Positions 24,338-30,593 of a stretch of DNA of 30,593 nucleotides are shown here, in pieces. This DNA comes from CAYMAZ01 sp964428185. GTDB lineage: Bacteria; Bacteroidota; Bacteroidia; Bacteroidales; DTU049. How positions within the stretch are numbered: position 1 is the stretch's first letter; each line of letters begins with the position of its first letter. The position numbers and the translations under genes were made by a program. The stretch lies in assembly GCA_964428185.1 (NCBI GenBank), contig CAYRXH010000024.1, positions 1 to 30,593 on the forward strand, in the 5' to 3' direction. The notes beneath the pieces were generated by a model. It worked only from the letters and a program-made list of their open reading frames with translations, was not told where the DNA came from and did not search any database.

Positions 24338-24370
24338 AAAAAAAGGTTGTTCAGTGTATTGAACAACCTT
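24336..24370 (-). terminator. Terminator of tRNA-Cys
   Basis: An 11-bp stem AAGGTTGTTCA/TGAACAACCTT (24343-24353 and 24360-24370) with a 6-nt loop. On the minus strand it runs into a U tract formed by the A run 24336-24344, which touches the mreD stop. On the plus strand there is no U tract, so it serves the tRNA gene mainly. Confidence 0.85.
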
Positions 24371-24373
24371 CAG

Positions 24374-24444
24374 AGGTCTCGTCCGGAATCGAACCGGAGT
24401 AGACGGTTTTGCAGACCGGTGCCTAGCCGCTCGGCCACGAGACC
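24374..24444 (-). tRNA. tRNA-Cys (anticodon GCA)
   Basis: 71 nt. Acceptor stem GGTCTCG/CGAGACC with the U discriminator typical of tRNA-Cys; anticodon loop CTGCAAA; T arm CCGG-TTCGATT-CCGG. CCA is not encoded. Confidence 0.97.
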
Positions 24445-24457
24445 GTTTTTGAGAATG

Positions 24458-24465
24458 CAAAAATA
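24458..24465 (-). promoter_or_regulatory. -7 box of tRNA-Cys
   Basis: TATTTTTG, 13 bp before the tRNA. Box and leader (GCATTCTCAAAAAC) closely resemble those of tRNA-Asp (GCAATCGGAAAAC). Confidence 0.65.
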
Positions 24466-24518
24466 GAAAAAATCCCGTTAAAAACGAAATAAATATAAAA
24501 TTTTCTTTCTTCTCAGAT

Positions 24519-24938
24519 TTATTTTGACCCTGCTCCCGCTCTGACAGGAATATTCAACATCACATTTTGCTTAATGATCTGTCCATTGGCCACAGCCGGA
24601 GCAAATTTCACAGGTTTCAGCAATCTGATCAATTCTTCATCAACTCCGTAACCTGGTGAACTGAGAACCACAAAACCACTGAGAGTACTGTCAGGCATCA
24701 CATCAAAAGACAAAAGCACAACCGCATTGATGTTGTTCTGCTTTGCTTCATCAGAATACTGGATATTCTGGTAAATATAACGGTAGAAAGCTTCCTCTCC
24801 CTGCGGATAGTGTGCTTCCTGGTTATAATCAATTTTAAAATTTACATCATAGGGATTCTTCCCGTCCTGTTGTGCATAGGTCTTTGAAAAAACCAGCACC
24901 AGAACAAAAGACATCAAAATTGTTGAAATTGGTTTCAT
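24519..24938 (-). CDS. Secreted TonB C-terminal-domain-like protein
   Basis: 139 residues from the ATG at 24938, with the signal peptide MKPISTILMSFVLVLVFSKTYAQ; the open frame runs 27 codons further up but that part crosses the promoter. The mature protein is essentially one domain: HYPQGEEAFYRYIYQNIQYS, then a strand pair NAVVLLSFDVMPDSTLSGFVVLSSPGYGVDEE, a helix LIRLLKPVKFAPAVANG, and a last strand IIKQNVMLNIPVR. This is the order of the TonB C-terminal domain (YP-geeaf--yi--n, G-v-v-f-V--dG, A-v----ma-W-Pa--nG--v). No membrane anchor or proline-rich spacer is present, so it is not a working energy transducer; such free domains in Bacteroidota are of unknown function. Confidence 0.78.
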   Translation of the reverse strand: MKPISTILMSFVLVLVFSKTYAQQDGKNPYDVNFKIDYNQEAHYPQGEEAFYRYIYQNIQYSDEAKQNNINAVVLLSFDVMPDSTLSGFVVLSSPGYGVDEELIRLLKPVKFAPAVANGQIIKQNVMLNIPVRAGAGSK

Positions 24939-24946
24939 AATTTTAT

Positions 24947-24972
24947 TAATTTTGGATGTTGCTGCAAAATTA
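24947..24972. promoter_or_regulatory. Two overlapping face-to-face promoters
   Basis: Plus-strand box TAATTTTG (24947-24954) for the ankyrin gene and minus-strand box TAATTTTG (24972-24965) for the TonB-domain gene. The predicted starts (about 24958 and 24961) place each box inside the transcribed leader of the other gene. Confidence 0.55.
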
Positions 24973-24987
24973 CAAAAAAAAACTGTT

Positions 24988-26373
24988 GTGTTGTTAAATA
25001 ACCCATATAAAAGATTCATTTTAACATTTTTATATGTATTTTTTTTCTTTTATTATTCCTTTTCTCAATCTAATGATTCCATAAATTATTGTTTTCTTCA
25101 ATCAGTGTATGATAATAATATTGAAAAAACTATTGATTGTATCAAACATGGTGCCGAAATAGATTTCAGATCAGTTGATAATTCAGGTGCTCTGCATTAT
25201 GCTGTTGCAAATAACAATGCTTCAATGGTACTTTTGCTTGCAGACAATGGAGCAAATCTTGAACTCAGGGATGAAAATGGGTATTCACCCCTGCTCTTGG
25301 CTTGCGCGAGAGGAAATGATTCGCTGGCCTACCTGATGATCACTCTCGGAGCTGATGTAAATACGTCGAATGTCAGAAAGGAAACATCTCTTCATCTTGC
25401 CGTCCTTTCCAATAATTTCACTCTTGTAGAACACCTCCTGTTTTTTCATGCAAATCATGATGTTTCTGATTTTGAGGGATTTACTCCTCTGCATCTTGCT
25501 GCATATATTGGGTCTCTTGACATTGCTCAATTACTCATTCAGTATGGTGCAAATCCAGACAAACCCTCTGCAAAAGGTGATTTACCTGTCTTTCTTTCAA
25601 TCTCTTCTGGCTATACAGAAATGACAAAGTATCTGCTCTCAATTGATACTAATTTCTTTTACAGAAACCTGAGCGGGCTGAATGTTTTAGATATGGCACT
25701 GATGAGTGGTAACGAAGAAAATATCCGTACAATTCTCAATGTATCTGACAGCGTCTGGAGCCCTTTGAAAAATATCAGAGATTCCATAAATACTAAAAAA
25801 ATCTGGCCTCATTGTCTGGTTGAATACAACAAACAGTCAATGTCAATGCTTAGAAAATACAATATAAAGCGTCCCTTGTATCCTATCTTTTCTACCACAG
25901 CCTTCAGATGGGGTTTAAACTGGGGAATCAATGACCTTTTCTGGATATATGGAATTGATTTTAATGAAGTAAATTACAGAACGCATGCTTCCTTAGGCTT
26001 TGGCACCAGATTCTGGGGCAACAGATATTATTTCTCAGGAGATAATGACACTCTGTATCTTCTTCGCGAATACAGATCTTTTCTTTACTTTGATCTTAAA
26101 AAAGATTTTCTTCTCTACACTTTTCCTCAAAACAGAAGTAGGCTTGAACTGATTGCCGGCATGAAATCAAACTTTGTATGGGCAAAATACAGCGGCTTAA
26201 AGGAAAAGGAAAAATTTCATCCGGATTTGATACCTGAGGCAGGAGTCAAGATTGAAAAAAGAGCTGTAAGTTGGGAACTTACATATCAATACTGGAAATA
26301 TGGAGGAATAAACAACAACCCACATCTTTTATCCTTGTATTTCACAACTGTTTTATCTCATTTTAAAAAGTAA
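24988..26373 (+). CDS. Secreted ankyrin-repeat protein with C-terminal barrel-like domain
   Basis: About 461 residues. No ATG fits: a GTG (24988) or TTG (24991) gives a signal peptide ending YYSFSQ, while a TTG at 24952 lies in the promoter box. Residues of about 45-270 hold ankyrin repeats: GALHYAVANNNASMVLLLAD, GYSPLLLACARGNDSLAYLM, ETSLHLAVLSNNFTLVEHLL, GFTPLHLAAYIGSLDIAQLL, then weaker ones. The remaining 160 residues are strand-rich with many aromatic residues (FRWGLNWGINDLFWIYGIDF, THASLGFGTRFWGNRYYF, SWELTYQYWKYGG) and end LLSLYFTTVLSHFKK, the look of an outer-membrane barrel. Ankyrin repeats joined to such a domain are unusual; the repeats would face the periplasm or the outside. A lipoprotein gene starts 2 bp after the stop and is probably its partner. 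Confidence 0.82.
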   Translation: MLLNNPYKRFILTFLYVFFFFYYSFSQSNDSINYCFLQSVYDNNIEKTIDCIKHGAEIDFRSVDNSGALHYAVANNNASMVLLLADNGANLELRDENGYSPLLLACARGNDSLAYLMITLGADVNTSNVRKETSLHLAVLSNNFTLVEHLLFFHANHDVSDFEGFTPLHLAAYIGSLDIAQLLIQYGANPDKPSAKGDLPVFLSISSGYTEMTKYLLSIDTNFFYRNLSGLNVLDMALMSGNEENIRTILNVSDSVWSPLKNIRDSINTKKIWPHCLVEYNKQSMSMLRKYNIKRPLYPIFSTTAFRWGLNWGINDLFWIYGIDFNEVNYRTHASLGFGTRFWGNRYYFSGDNDTLYLLREYRSFLYFDLKKDFLLYTFPQNRSRLELIAGMKSNFVWAKYSGLKEKEKFHPDLIPEAGVKIEKRAVSWELTYQYWKYGGINNNPHLLSLYFTTVLSHFKK

Positions 26374-26375
26374 GC

Positions 26376-26783
26376 ATGAAACAATCTCTTTCATTTATTC
26401 TCATGTTCATAGTATTATTTTTGCTCATATCCTGTGATCCGCTTGAATGGGATGACTCTTGCTATGAAGAAAAACCGGAAGAAGGCCTGCTCTATTTAAA
26501 GGTGACCTGCAACAATGATCATGACTCTGTTCCTGTTGCTGTATATGAGGGCAAAATTGAAGCTGGCAAACTATTATTCAGGGACACAGTGTACAATGAT
26601 ACCATCTCCTATTGGCTTCCTGTAAACACATATTATACTGCATCTGCAACCTATAAAGAAAATAATGAAACCGTTGTTGCCATTGCCGGAGGAGAAATCC
26701 GGACAATCCTGAACACTGATGATTCTGATGCATCAGACTGTTGGCAGATTCATCATGTATCACTGAATTTAAAACTTAAATAA
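26376..26783 (+). CDS. Hypothetical lipoprotein
   Basis: 135 residues. Signal MKQSLSFILMFIVLFLLISC with Cys20 as the lipidated residue. The mature part has several cysteines (DSCYEE, VTCNND, DCWQIH) and strands GLLYLKVTCNN, VPVAVYEGKIEAG, TYYTASATYKENN, consistent with a small beta-sandwich. No family recognised. It starts 2 bp behind the ankyrin gene (same operon) and converges on the YiiX-like gene 6 bp away. Confidence 0.8.
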   Translation: MKQSLSFILMFIVLFLLISCDPLEWDDSCYEEKPEEGLLYLKVTCNNDHDSVPVAVYEGKIEAGKLLFRDTVYNDTISYWLPVNTYYTASATYKENNETVVAIAGGEIRTILNTDDSDASDCWQIHHVSLNLKLK

Positions 26784-26789
26784 GGGAAA

Positions 26790-27434
26790 TCACCTTACTT
26801 TTTTCCGGGTGTGGTGATTGATAATAATCTCAAAAAATTCGGAATTATAGAAATTTGAAAAATTCAGATATTGTCTGTCCTTCGGGTCTTTTTCAGGGAA
26901 AATATCCACCCCGAATTCTTCAAGGATAATTCTCCAGATGAGTTCAGAACAATAGAATTCACTTGGATCATTCAGATCAAAATTATGATCAAAAGGAATC
27001 TTCTGATCCAGATAATACTGCACCTTTTTACTTATTATTTTTCCTGCACCTTCGGGTCCCTTGAACCTGACAACTATAAGGGAATTGTAATGACTTTGAG
27101 AGATAAAGGGTTCAAGCGGTTGATCCTGAACTCCGTCGCACTCTGAAATGGACTGTGAAACAGTATGAATTACTCTGTAATTTGTATCATCAACAACGAC
27201 AATTGCGCAGTGGGAAATGGCATATTCCTCTTTCAGAGTTTCAACAATTGCATCACTCACCAGCCCGTAACCATGACGGAGAATAATATCTCCATCCTGA
27301 ATAAGAGCATACTCTTCCTTTGATAGAGTATACACTGAAAATTTTTGTTCCTGCTCAGCACGAAAATCGTACGTAAGCAGGAACAAAAATATCGAACTTA
27401 GAAGAATAGCGATTGAGAAAAGAGTTTTTCTCAT
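26790..27434 (-). CDS. YiiX/YebB-like NlpC/P60-superfamily cysteine peptidase
   Basis: 214 residues with an N-terminal hydrophobic segment (MRKTLFSIAILLSSIFLFLL) that is a signal or anchor. The motifs match the circularly permuted NlpC/P60 group (Peptidase C92, YiiX-like): QDGDIILRHGYGLVSDAIV, His75 in ISHCAIVV, and the catalytic-type Cys162 in FYCSELIWRI. In this permuted group the histidine precedes the cysteine. Relatives hydrolyse amide or thioester bonds, in some cases on lipids or cell-wall peptides; the substrate is unknown. The start lies 18 bp after the stop of the DUF4878-like lipoprotein, so the two form an operon. Confidence 0.85.
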   Translation of the reverse strand: MRKTLFSIAILLSSIFLFLLTYDFRAEQEQKFSVYTLSKEEYALIQDGDIILRHGYGLVSDAIVETLKEEYAISHCAIVVVDDTNYRVIHTVSQSISECDGVQDQPLEPFISQSHYNSLIVVRFKGPEGAGKIISKKVQYYLDQKIPFDHNFDLNDPSEFYCSELIWRIILEEFGVDIFPEKDPKDRQYLNFSNFYNSEFFEIIINHHTRKKVR

Positions 27435-27452
27435 CGATACTGTCGAATATTA

Positions 27453-27878
27453 TTATTCAACAACTTCTTCAACAACTTCTTCAGTAGCTGCAGAATCTAC
27501 AGGAACGTCTTCAATAACTTCGTCTGAAGGAGATTCTTTTGGCATGTCTACTAACCAAGCTTCACCCTGTTTTACGAGGTTGATGGTAGCATCTTTACCG
27601 TTTTCTTTGTAAGTACAAGTAGCTTTTTCACCTTCTTCTGTACATTTCATATCTTCAATTTTCAGTTCTTCAACTGGTTCATCTGAAGGAAATGATTCGA
27701 GGAAAGAGATCATCTGCTGAGTTGCTTCTGTTCCAAGTTTTTTTGCTTCAGCATACTCTTTTTTGTTCAGGTGCTGGAGGAATTTTTCAGCTACAGCTTC
27801 GGGACCGTTTTTGCTACCGCAGTTTGCAAGAATAACCAATGCCATTGCAGTCATTAAAATCTGAAATACTTTTTTCAT
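27453..27878 (-). CDS. DUF4878-like lipoprotein
   Basis: 141 residues with signal MKKVFQILMTAMALVILANC (Cys20 lipidated). The mature start SKNGPEAVAEKFLQHLNKKEYAEAKKLGTEAT is the typical opening of DUF4878/NTF2-like lipoproteins, followed by strands CTEEGEKATCTYKENGK, TINLVKQGEAWLVDMPKE. The last 25 residues are an acidic tail (VEEVVE) encoded by a short 12-bp tandem repeat. The function is unknown. The YiiX-like peptidase gene follows in the same operon. The upstream region holds a promoter box and a 14-bp palindrome. Confidence 0.83.
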   Translation of the reverse strand: MKKVFQILMTAMALVILANCGSKNGPEAVAEKFLQHLNKKEYAEAKKLGTEATQQMISFLESFPSDEPVEELKIEDMKCTEEGEKATCTYKENGKDATINLVKQGEAWLVDMPKESPSDEVIEDVPVDSAATEEVVEEVVE

Positions 27879-27903
27879 TGTTTTTGTTTTTAGGTTAATA
27901 TTG

Positions 27904-27917
27904 ATTTGTTAACAAAT
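27904..27917. promoter_or_regulatory. Perfect 14-bp palindrome, candidate operator
   Basis: ATTTGTTAACAAAT covers the predicted transcription start (near 27915) of the DUF4878-like lipoprotein operon, a position suited to a repressor site. Confidence 0.45.
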
Positions 27918-27918
27918 G

Positions 27919-27926
27919 CAAAAATA
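27919..27926 (-). promoter_or_regulatory. -7 box of the DUF4878-like operon
   Basis: TATTTTTG on the minus strand, leader about 36 nt. Confidence 0.6.
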
Positions 27927-28080
27927 AAAACAATTTTTAACATCTATTCACATTTTTTTCGTTTTTAACACTTTTTTTTTGATGTTTTTTTATAATTTAT
28001 ATATAAATTTGATATTCAATTACTTATAAATGTTGCTTTTTTTGCTTCTTTGCAAAAAAATGAATTCATCGACGAAAATT

Positions 28081-28806
28081 TTAAAACAATAACCCATTTT
28101 TATAGTATGTATGACTTTTACTCACATCTTCAACGTTTGTATTGAGAGTTTTACTCCCGATGAGAGGTCCTACAGTGTGTGCATCAAGCGGTATTGATTC
28201 AAGTTGTTTCAATGATAACTCCAGTAACTGTGAAACGTCTGAATCTTCAATCCATAGTTTCTCAAAATCCTGATTCAGAATTACCGGCATCCTTTTTTTT
28301 GTATTATGAATATCACACATTATTCCGGTTGCCGGTGCAGTGATAATTGAAAAACTATTGAACACTGTACCTTCATCCGGGTCTGTCCATTGATCCCATA
28401 TTCCGGCCATAGAAAAGATAACTGTGTCTTTTACTCTGATAAACCATGGAATTTTTTGAGAGCCTGTATCCTGCCATTCGAAAAAACCGGTGGAAGGAAT
28501 AAGACACCTATTTGATAGAAGCGCATTTTTGAATGATGATTTTACAGCAGCAGTCTCAATTCTGGCATTATAAGTCAGGGTTCTTATTTTTTTTGCCTCA
28601 TTGAAATTAGCAGTTGCTGCAGGTATCAACCCCCAATGATATTGCTCAATGTGTGATGGATCGGAATTACTTATCACCGGCCATAATGGATTGGCAAAGG
28701 CTGAATGATGGAATATTGGCTGAAAGGAAGAAGCATCAGAAAGTTTTGCATCATATCTGTTTTGAAGGGTTTGTGCATCAGCACTCATGGCATTGTGAAA
28801 ACACAT
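28081..28806 (-). CDS. SRAP (HMCES/YedK-type) abasic-site protein
   Basis: 241 residues from the ATG at 28806, 4 bp after the umuC stop. This start is decided by biology: the family needs Cys as residue 2 after Met removal, and MCFHNAMS fits, whereas the longer open frame would bury it. Other active-site residues are in place: Asn80 (YNARIET), Glu110 (GFFEW) and His167 (IHNTKKRMPVIL). SRAP proteins form a thiazolidine link between Cys2 and abasic sites in single-stranded DNA, shielding them from breakage. Last gene of the umuD-umuC-SRAP operon, which fits a role in replication past damage. Confidence 0.95.
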   Translation of the reverse strand: MCFHNAMSADAQTLQNRYDAKLSDASSFQPIFHHSAFANPLWPVISNSDPSHIEQYHWGLIPAATANFNEAKKIRTLTYNARIETAAVKSSFKNALLSNRCLIPSTGFFEWQDTGSQKIPWFIRVKDTVIFSMAGIWDQWTDPDEGTVFNSFSIITAPATGIMCDIHNTKKRMPVILNQDFEKLWIEDSDVSQLLELSLKQLESIPLDAHTVGPLIGSKTLNTNVEDVSKSHTYYKNGLLF

Positions 28807-28810
28807 ACAT

Positions 28811-30070
28811 CTAAATTTTAATTGTAATAATATCACTCCATTTGGTTGTATAATACGGCGAAAGTTGTTCCTGCCGAAGTTTCCACTTGCTTCTGTTTCC
28901 CAAAACAGCAAGTTTTACCTTGTCCCGGCCATAGCGTTCATTCAGGCTGTCCATCACCTTCAGTGCCGAATTGTGCTTTGTTCTGTCCTGATCATCAAAC
29001 AATGATGCCTGCACTGCATTGTCAGGAACAATTCCGCTTACAATTACTCCGGCTTTCTTGTAATAATAACCTTTTTTAAAAATCTTTTTCAATCCGGCCA
29101 CTGCTATCTTTACCAGTTCAAACGAATCAGCACTTGCCACAGGAAGTGTTATTACAATGTTGCGTGCATACTGTGGCATGTCCTTTCTGTGCATATTTGT
29201 ATGAATAAAGATCACCATCACATTGGCACAACTCTTCTGTTTTCGTAGTTTCCAGGCACATCTGGAAGCAAAATTGGCAACCGCTTCAGCAAGTGGCTGA
29301 AATTCATAAACCATCTTTCCAAATGAACGAGAGGTGCAAATGGTTTTCTTTGCAGGGACAACATCCTGCATTCCAATACAAGAAACACCTCTGAGTTCTT
29401 CCTGTGTTCGTAAACCTACAACTGACATGTTTTTGCGGATCCATTGAGAATCAGCATTCACAAAATCCCAGGCTGTATGAATTCCAGATTTTGCCAGCAT
29501 TTTATTATACTGTCTGCCTATTCCCCATACGTCCCCCACGGGAAATTTCTGTAATGTTTCCTGAATATTTCCGGAAGCAATTGTATATATGCCCCCATTT
29601 GAGGGCACTTTTTTTGCATAATGATTCGCTACCTTCGCAATAGTTTTGGTTGATCCTATTCCAACACTCACTGGAATACCTGTTCCTTTGACAACTGCAG
29701 TTTTGATTTTCAGGGCAAATTTAGCAGGATCAATATATGTAAACCCTTCTAGAGAAATAAATGCTTCATCAATGCTATAAATTTCAATAACCGGGGCAAA
29801 ATCAGATAAAATGTTCATTACTCGCCGGCTCATGTCTCCATAAAGCACATAATTGGACGAAAACACATTCACCTGATATTTTTCAATAATATCTTTAATT
29901 TCAAACGCAGGCTGTCCCATTGCTATTCCCAGCACTTTTGCCTCATTACTCCTGGCGATGACACAACCATCATTATTTGATAAAACAACAACAGGCTTCC
30001 CGTTCAGTGATGGATTAAAAACCCTTTCACATGAAACGTAAAAGTTATTGCAGTCAATCAGTGCATACAT
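28811..30070 (-). CDS. umuC: Y-family DNA polymerase UmuC
   Basis: 419 residues, the usual UmuC length. It opens MYALIDCNNFYVSCERVFNP (catalytic Asp6), has YGDMSRRV and the second acidic motif YSIDEAFI, then the helix-hairpin-helix GDVWGIGRQYNKML and the little-finger region. The C-terminus (DDQDRTKHNSALKVMDSLNE then RYGRDKV) is the conserved UmuC tail. With cleaved UmuD it forms translesion polymerase V, active in the SOS response. It starts 4 bp after umuD and stops 4 bp before the SRAP gene. Confidence 0.97.
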   Translation of the reverse strand: MYALIDCNNFYVSCERVFNPSLNGKPVVVLSNNDGCVIARSNEAKVLGIAMGQPAFEIKDIIEKYQVNVFSSNYVLYGDMSRRVMNILSDFAPVIEIYSIDEAFISLEGFTYIDPAKFALKIKTAVVKGTGIPVSVGIGSTKTIAKVANHYAKKVPSNGGIYTIASGNIQETLQKFPVGDVWGIGRQYNKMLAKSGIHTAWDFVNADSQWIRKNMSVVGLRTQEELRGVSCIGMQDVVPAKKTICTSRSFGKMVYEFQPLAEAVANFASRCAWKLRKQKSCANVMVIFIHTNMHRKDMPQYARNIVITLPVASADSFELVKIAVAGLKKIFKKGYYYKKAGVIVSGIVPDNAVQASLFDDQDRTKHNSALKVMDSLNERYGRDKVKLAVLGNRSKWKLRQEQLSPYYTTKWSDIITIKI

Positions 30071-30074
30071 CAGG

Positions 30075-30524
30075 CTATACCTTATGAATTACATACGTAA
30101 CTATTCCCCAGACAACAAAGTCGTTCCCATCTGTCACCTTCAGCGGTTGAAAATCCGGATTTGCAGGCATGAGCCACACATCACCCTTCTTATCAACTTT
30201 CAATGTTTTAATTGTAAACTCACCATCAATATAACACACTGCCAGCTTTCCATTTGCAGGTGCTAAAGACTTGTCAATCACCAGAATATCACCGTCATTA
30301 ATCCCTGCATCCCGCATGGAATGCCCCTTTACCTTCCCGAAGAAAGTAGAATTGGGATGTTGTACCAGTGTTTTATTCAGGTCAAGACTGGGCTCAATGT
30401 ATTCTTCGGCGGGAGAAGGAAAACCGGCACTTATTCCTACTGCAAAGAGCAAAGCAAGTTCAGTTTCTGTATCAGCATGGAAAAATTCCAGGTTCCTGTG
30501 TTCTGTTAGTTTTTTCAGTTTCAT
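30075..30524 (-). CDS. umuD: UmuD, self-cleaving S24 peptidase
   Basis: 149 residues. The cleavage site is Ala33-Gly34 (ISAGFPSPAEEY); the catalytic dyad is Ser69 (KGHSMRDAGI) and Lys106 (FTIKTL). No DNA-binding domain is present, so it is UmuD rather than LexA. RecA-stimulated self-cleavage yields UmuD', the active partner of UmuC. First gene of the operon; TAG stop 4 bp before umuC. Confidence 0.95.
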   Translation of the reverse strand: MKLKKLTEHRNLEFFHADTETELALLFAVGISAGFPSPAEEYIEPSLDLNKTLVQHPNSTFFGKVKGHSMRDAGINDGDILVIDKSLAPANGKLAVCYIDGEFTIKTLKVDKKGDVWLMPANPDFQPLKVTDGNDFVVWGIVTYVIHKV

Positions 30525-30535
30525 GAATATTCAGC

Positions 30536-30551
30536 TTGTTTTACAAACTTA
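30536..30551 (-). promoter_or_regulatory. umuDC promoter with possible operator
   Basis: -7 box TAAGTTTG (30551-30544), leader about 15 nt. TTGT-TTT-ACAA (30536-30546, plus strand) overlaps the box and the predicted start and could be a damage-response operator; its regulator is unknown. Confidence 0.45.
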
Positions 30552-30593
30552 CATAAAATTTTAATTACACATAAACGGGATAAAAATCCAGTC

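Noticed and set aside
24343..24370. Terminator of the purH-mreBCD operon
   Set aside because: The hairpin lacks a U tract on the plus strand; its A run lies on the other side and fits the minus-strand tRNA-Cys.
28037..28060. Terminator of the umuDC-SRAP operon (TTTTTTTGC/GCAAAAAAA hairpin)
   Set aside because: Arms are almost only A-T pairs and no clear U tract follows beyond the arm; possible but too weak to call.

Overview
The window comes from a member of the Bacteroidota, probably an uncultured one assembled from short reads. The evidence is two cargo proteins of the type IX secretion system (one with a type B/gliding-motility C-terminal domain, one with a type A domain), many short secreted proteins and lipoproteins starting MKK, a purH-mreB-mreC-mreD run, start codons without Shine-Dalgarno sequences, and a TANNTTTG (-7) promoter box directly upstream of nearly every transcription unit. 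Composition is A+T-rich, roughly 40% G+C by eye. A 100-base run of N at 167-266 marks a scaffold join inside a repetitive gene.

Layout. 1-3.9 kb: the 3' end of a large repetitive surface protein, facing a secreted CocE/X-Pro-peptidase-like hydrolase; their stop codons overlap. 4.0-7.9 kb (minus): ftsK-lolA, preceded by a small secreted protein. 8.3 kb: tRNA-Asp. 8.5-9.1 kb: a secreted barrel-like protein. 9.1-11.0 kb (minus): three very small lipoproteins followed at once by a radical SAM/SPASM enzyme; the lipoproteins share a tyrosine-glycine motif. This is the most interesting locus. One of its genes is only 47 codons long. 11.3-12.9 kb (minus): a beta-lactamase-fold lipoprotein and a phosphodiesterase. 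13.0-13.55 kb: a pseudogene with two in-frame stops. 13.56-15.1 kb: an A+T-rich two-gene restriction-modification system, followed by a 108-bp imperfect palindrome. 15.3-18.4 kb: a TPR protein, a secreted protein and a methyltransferase. 18.4-19.4 kb: decayed sequence with palindromes. 19.4-24.3 kb: xerD, then purH-mreB-mreC-mreD. 24.4 kb: tRNA-Cys. 24.5-26.8 kb: a TonB-domain-like protein divergent from a secreted ankyrin/beta-barrel protein and a lipoprotein. 26.8-27.9 kb (minus): a DUF4878-type lipoprotein and a YiiX-like cysteine peptidase. 28.1-30.5 kb (minus): umuD-umuC-SRAP, a tight DNA-damage-tolerance operon.

How the genes work together. FtsK, XerD and MreBCD serve chromosome segregation and cell shape. 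LolA and the many lipoproteins belong to the cell envelope. UmuD, UmuC and the SRAP protein would handle damaged replication templates. The radical SAM enzyme and its three lipoprotein partners look like a modification system acting on exported lipoproteins; its chemistry cannot be read from the sequence. All assignments rest on motifs read by eye; no database search was run.
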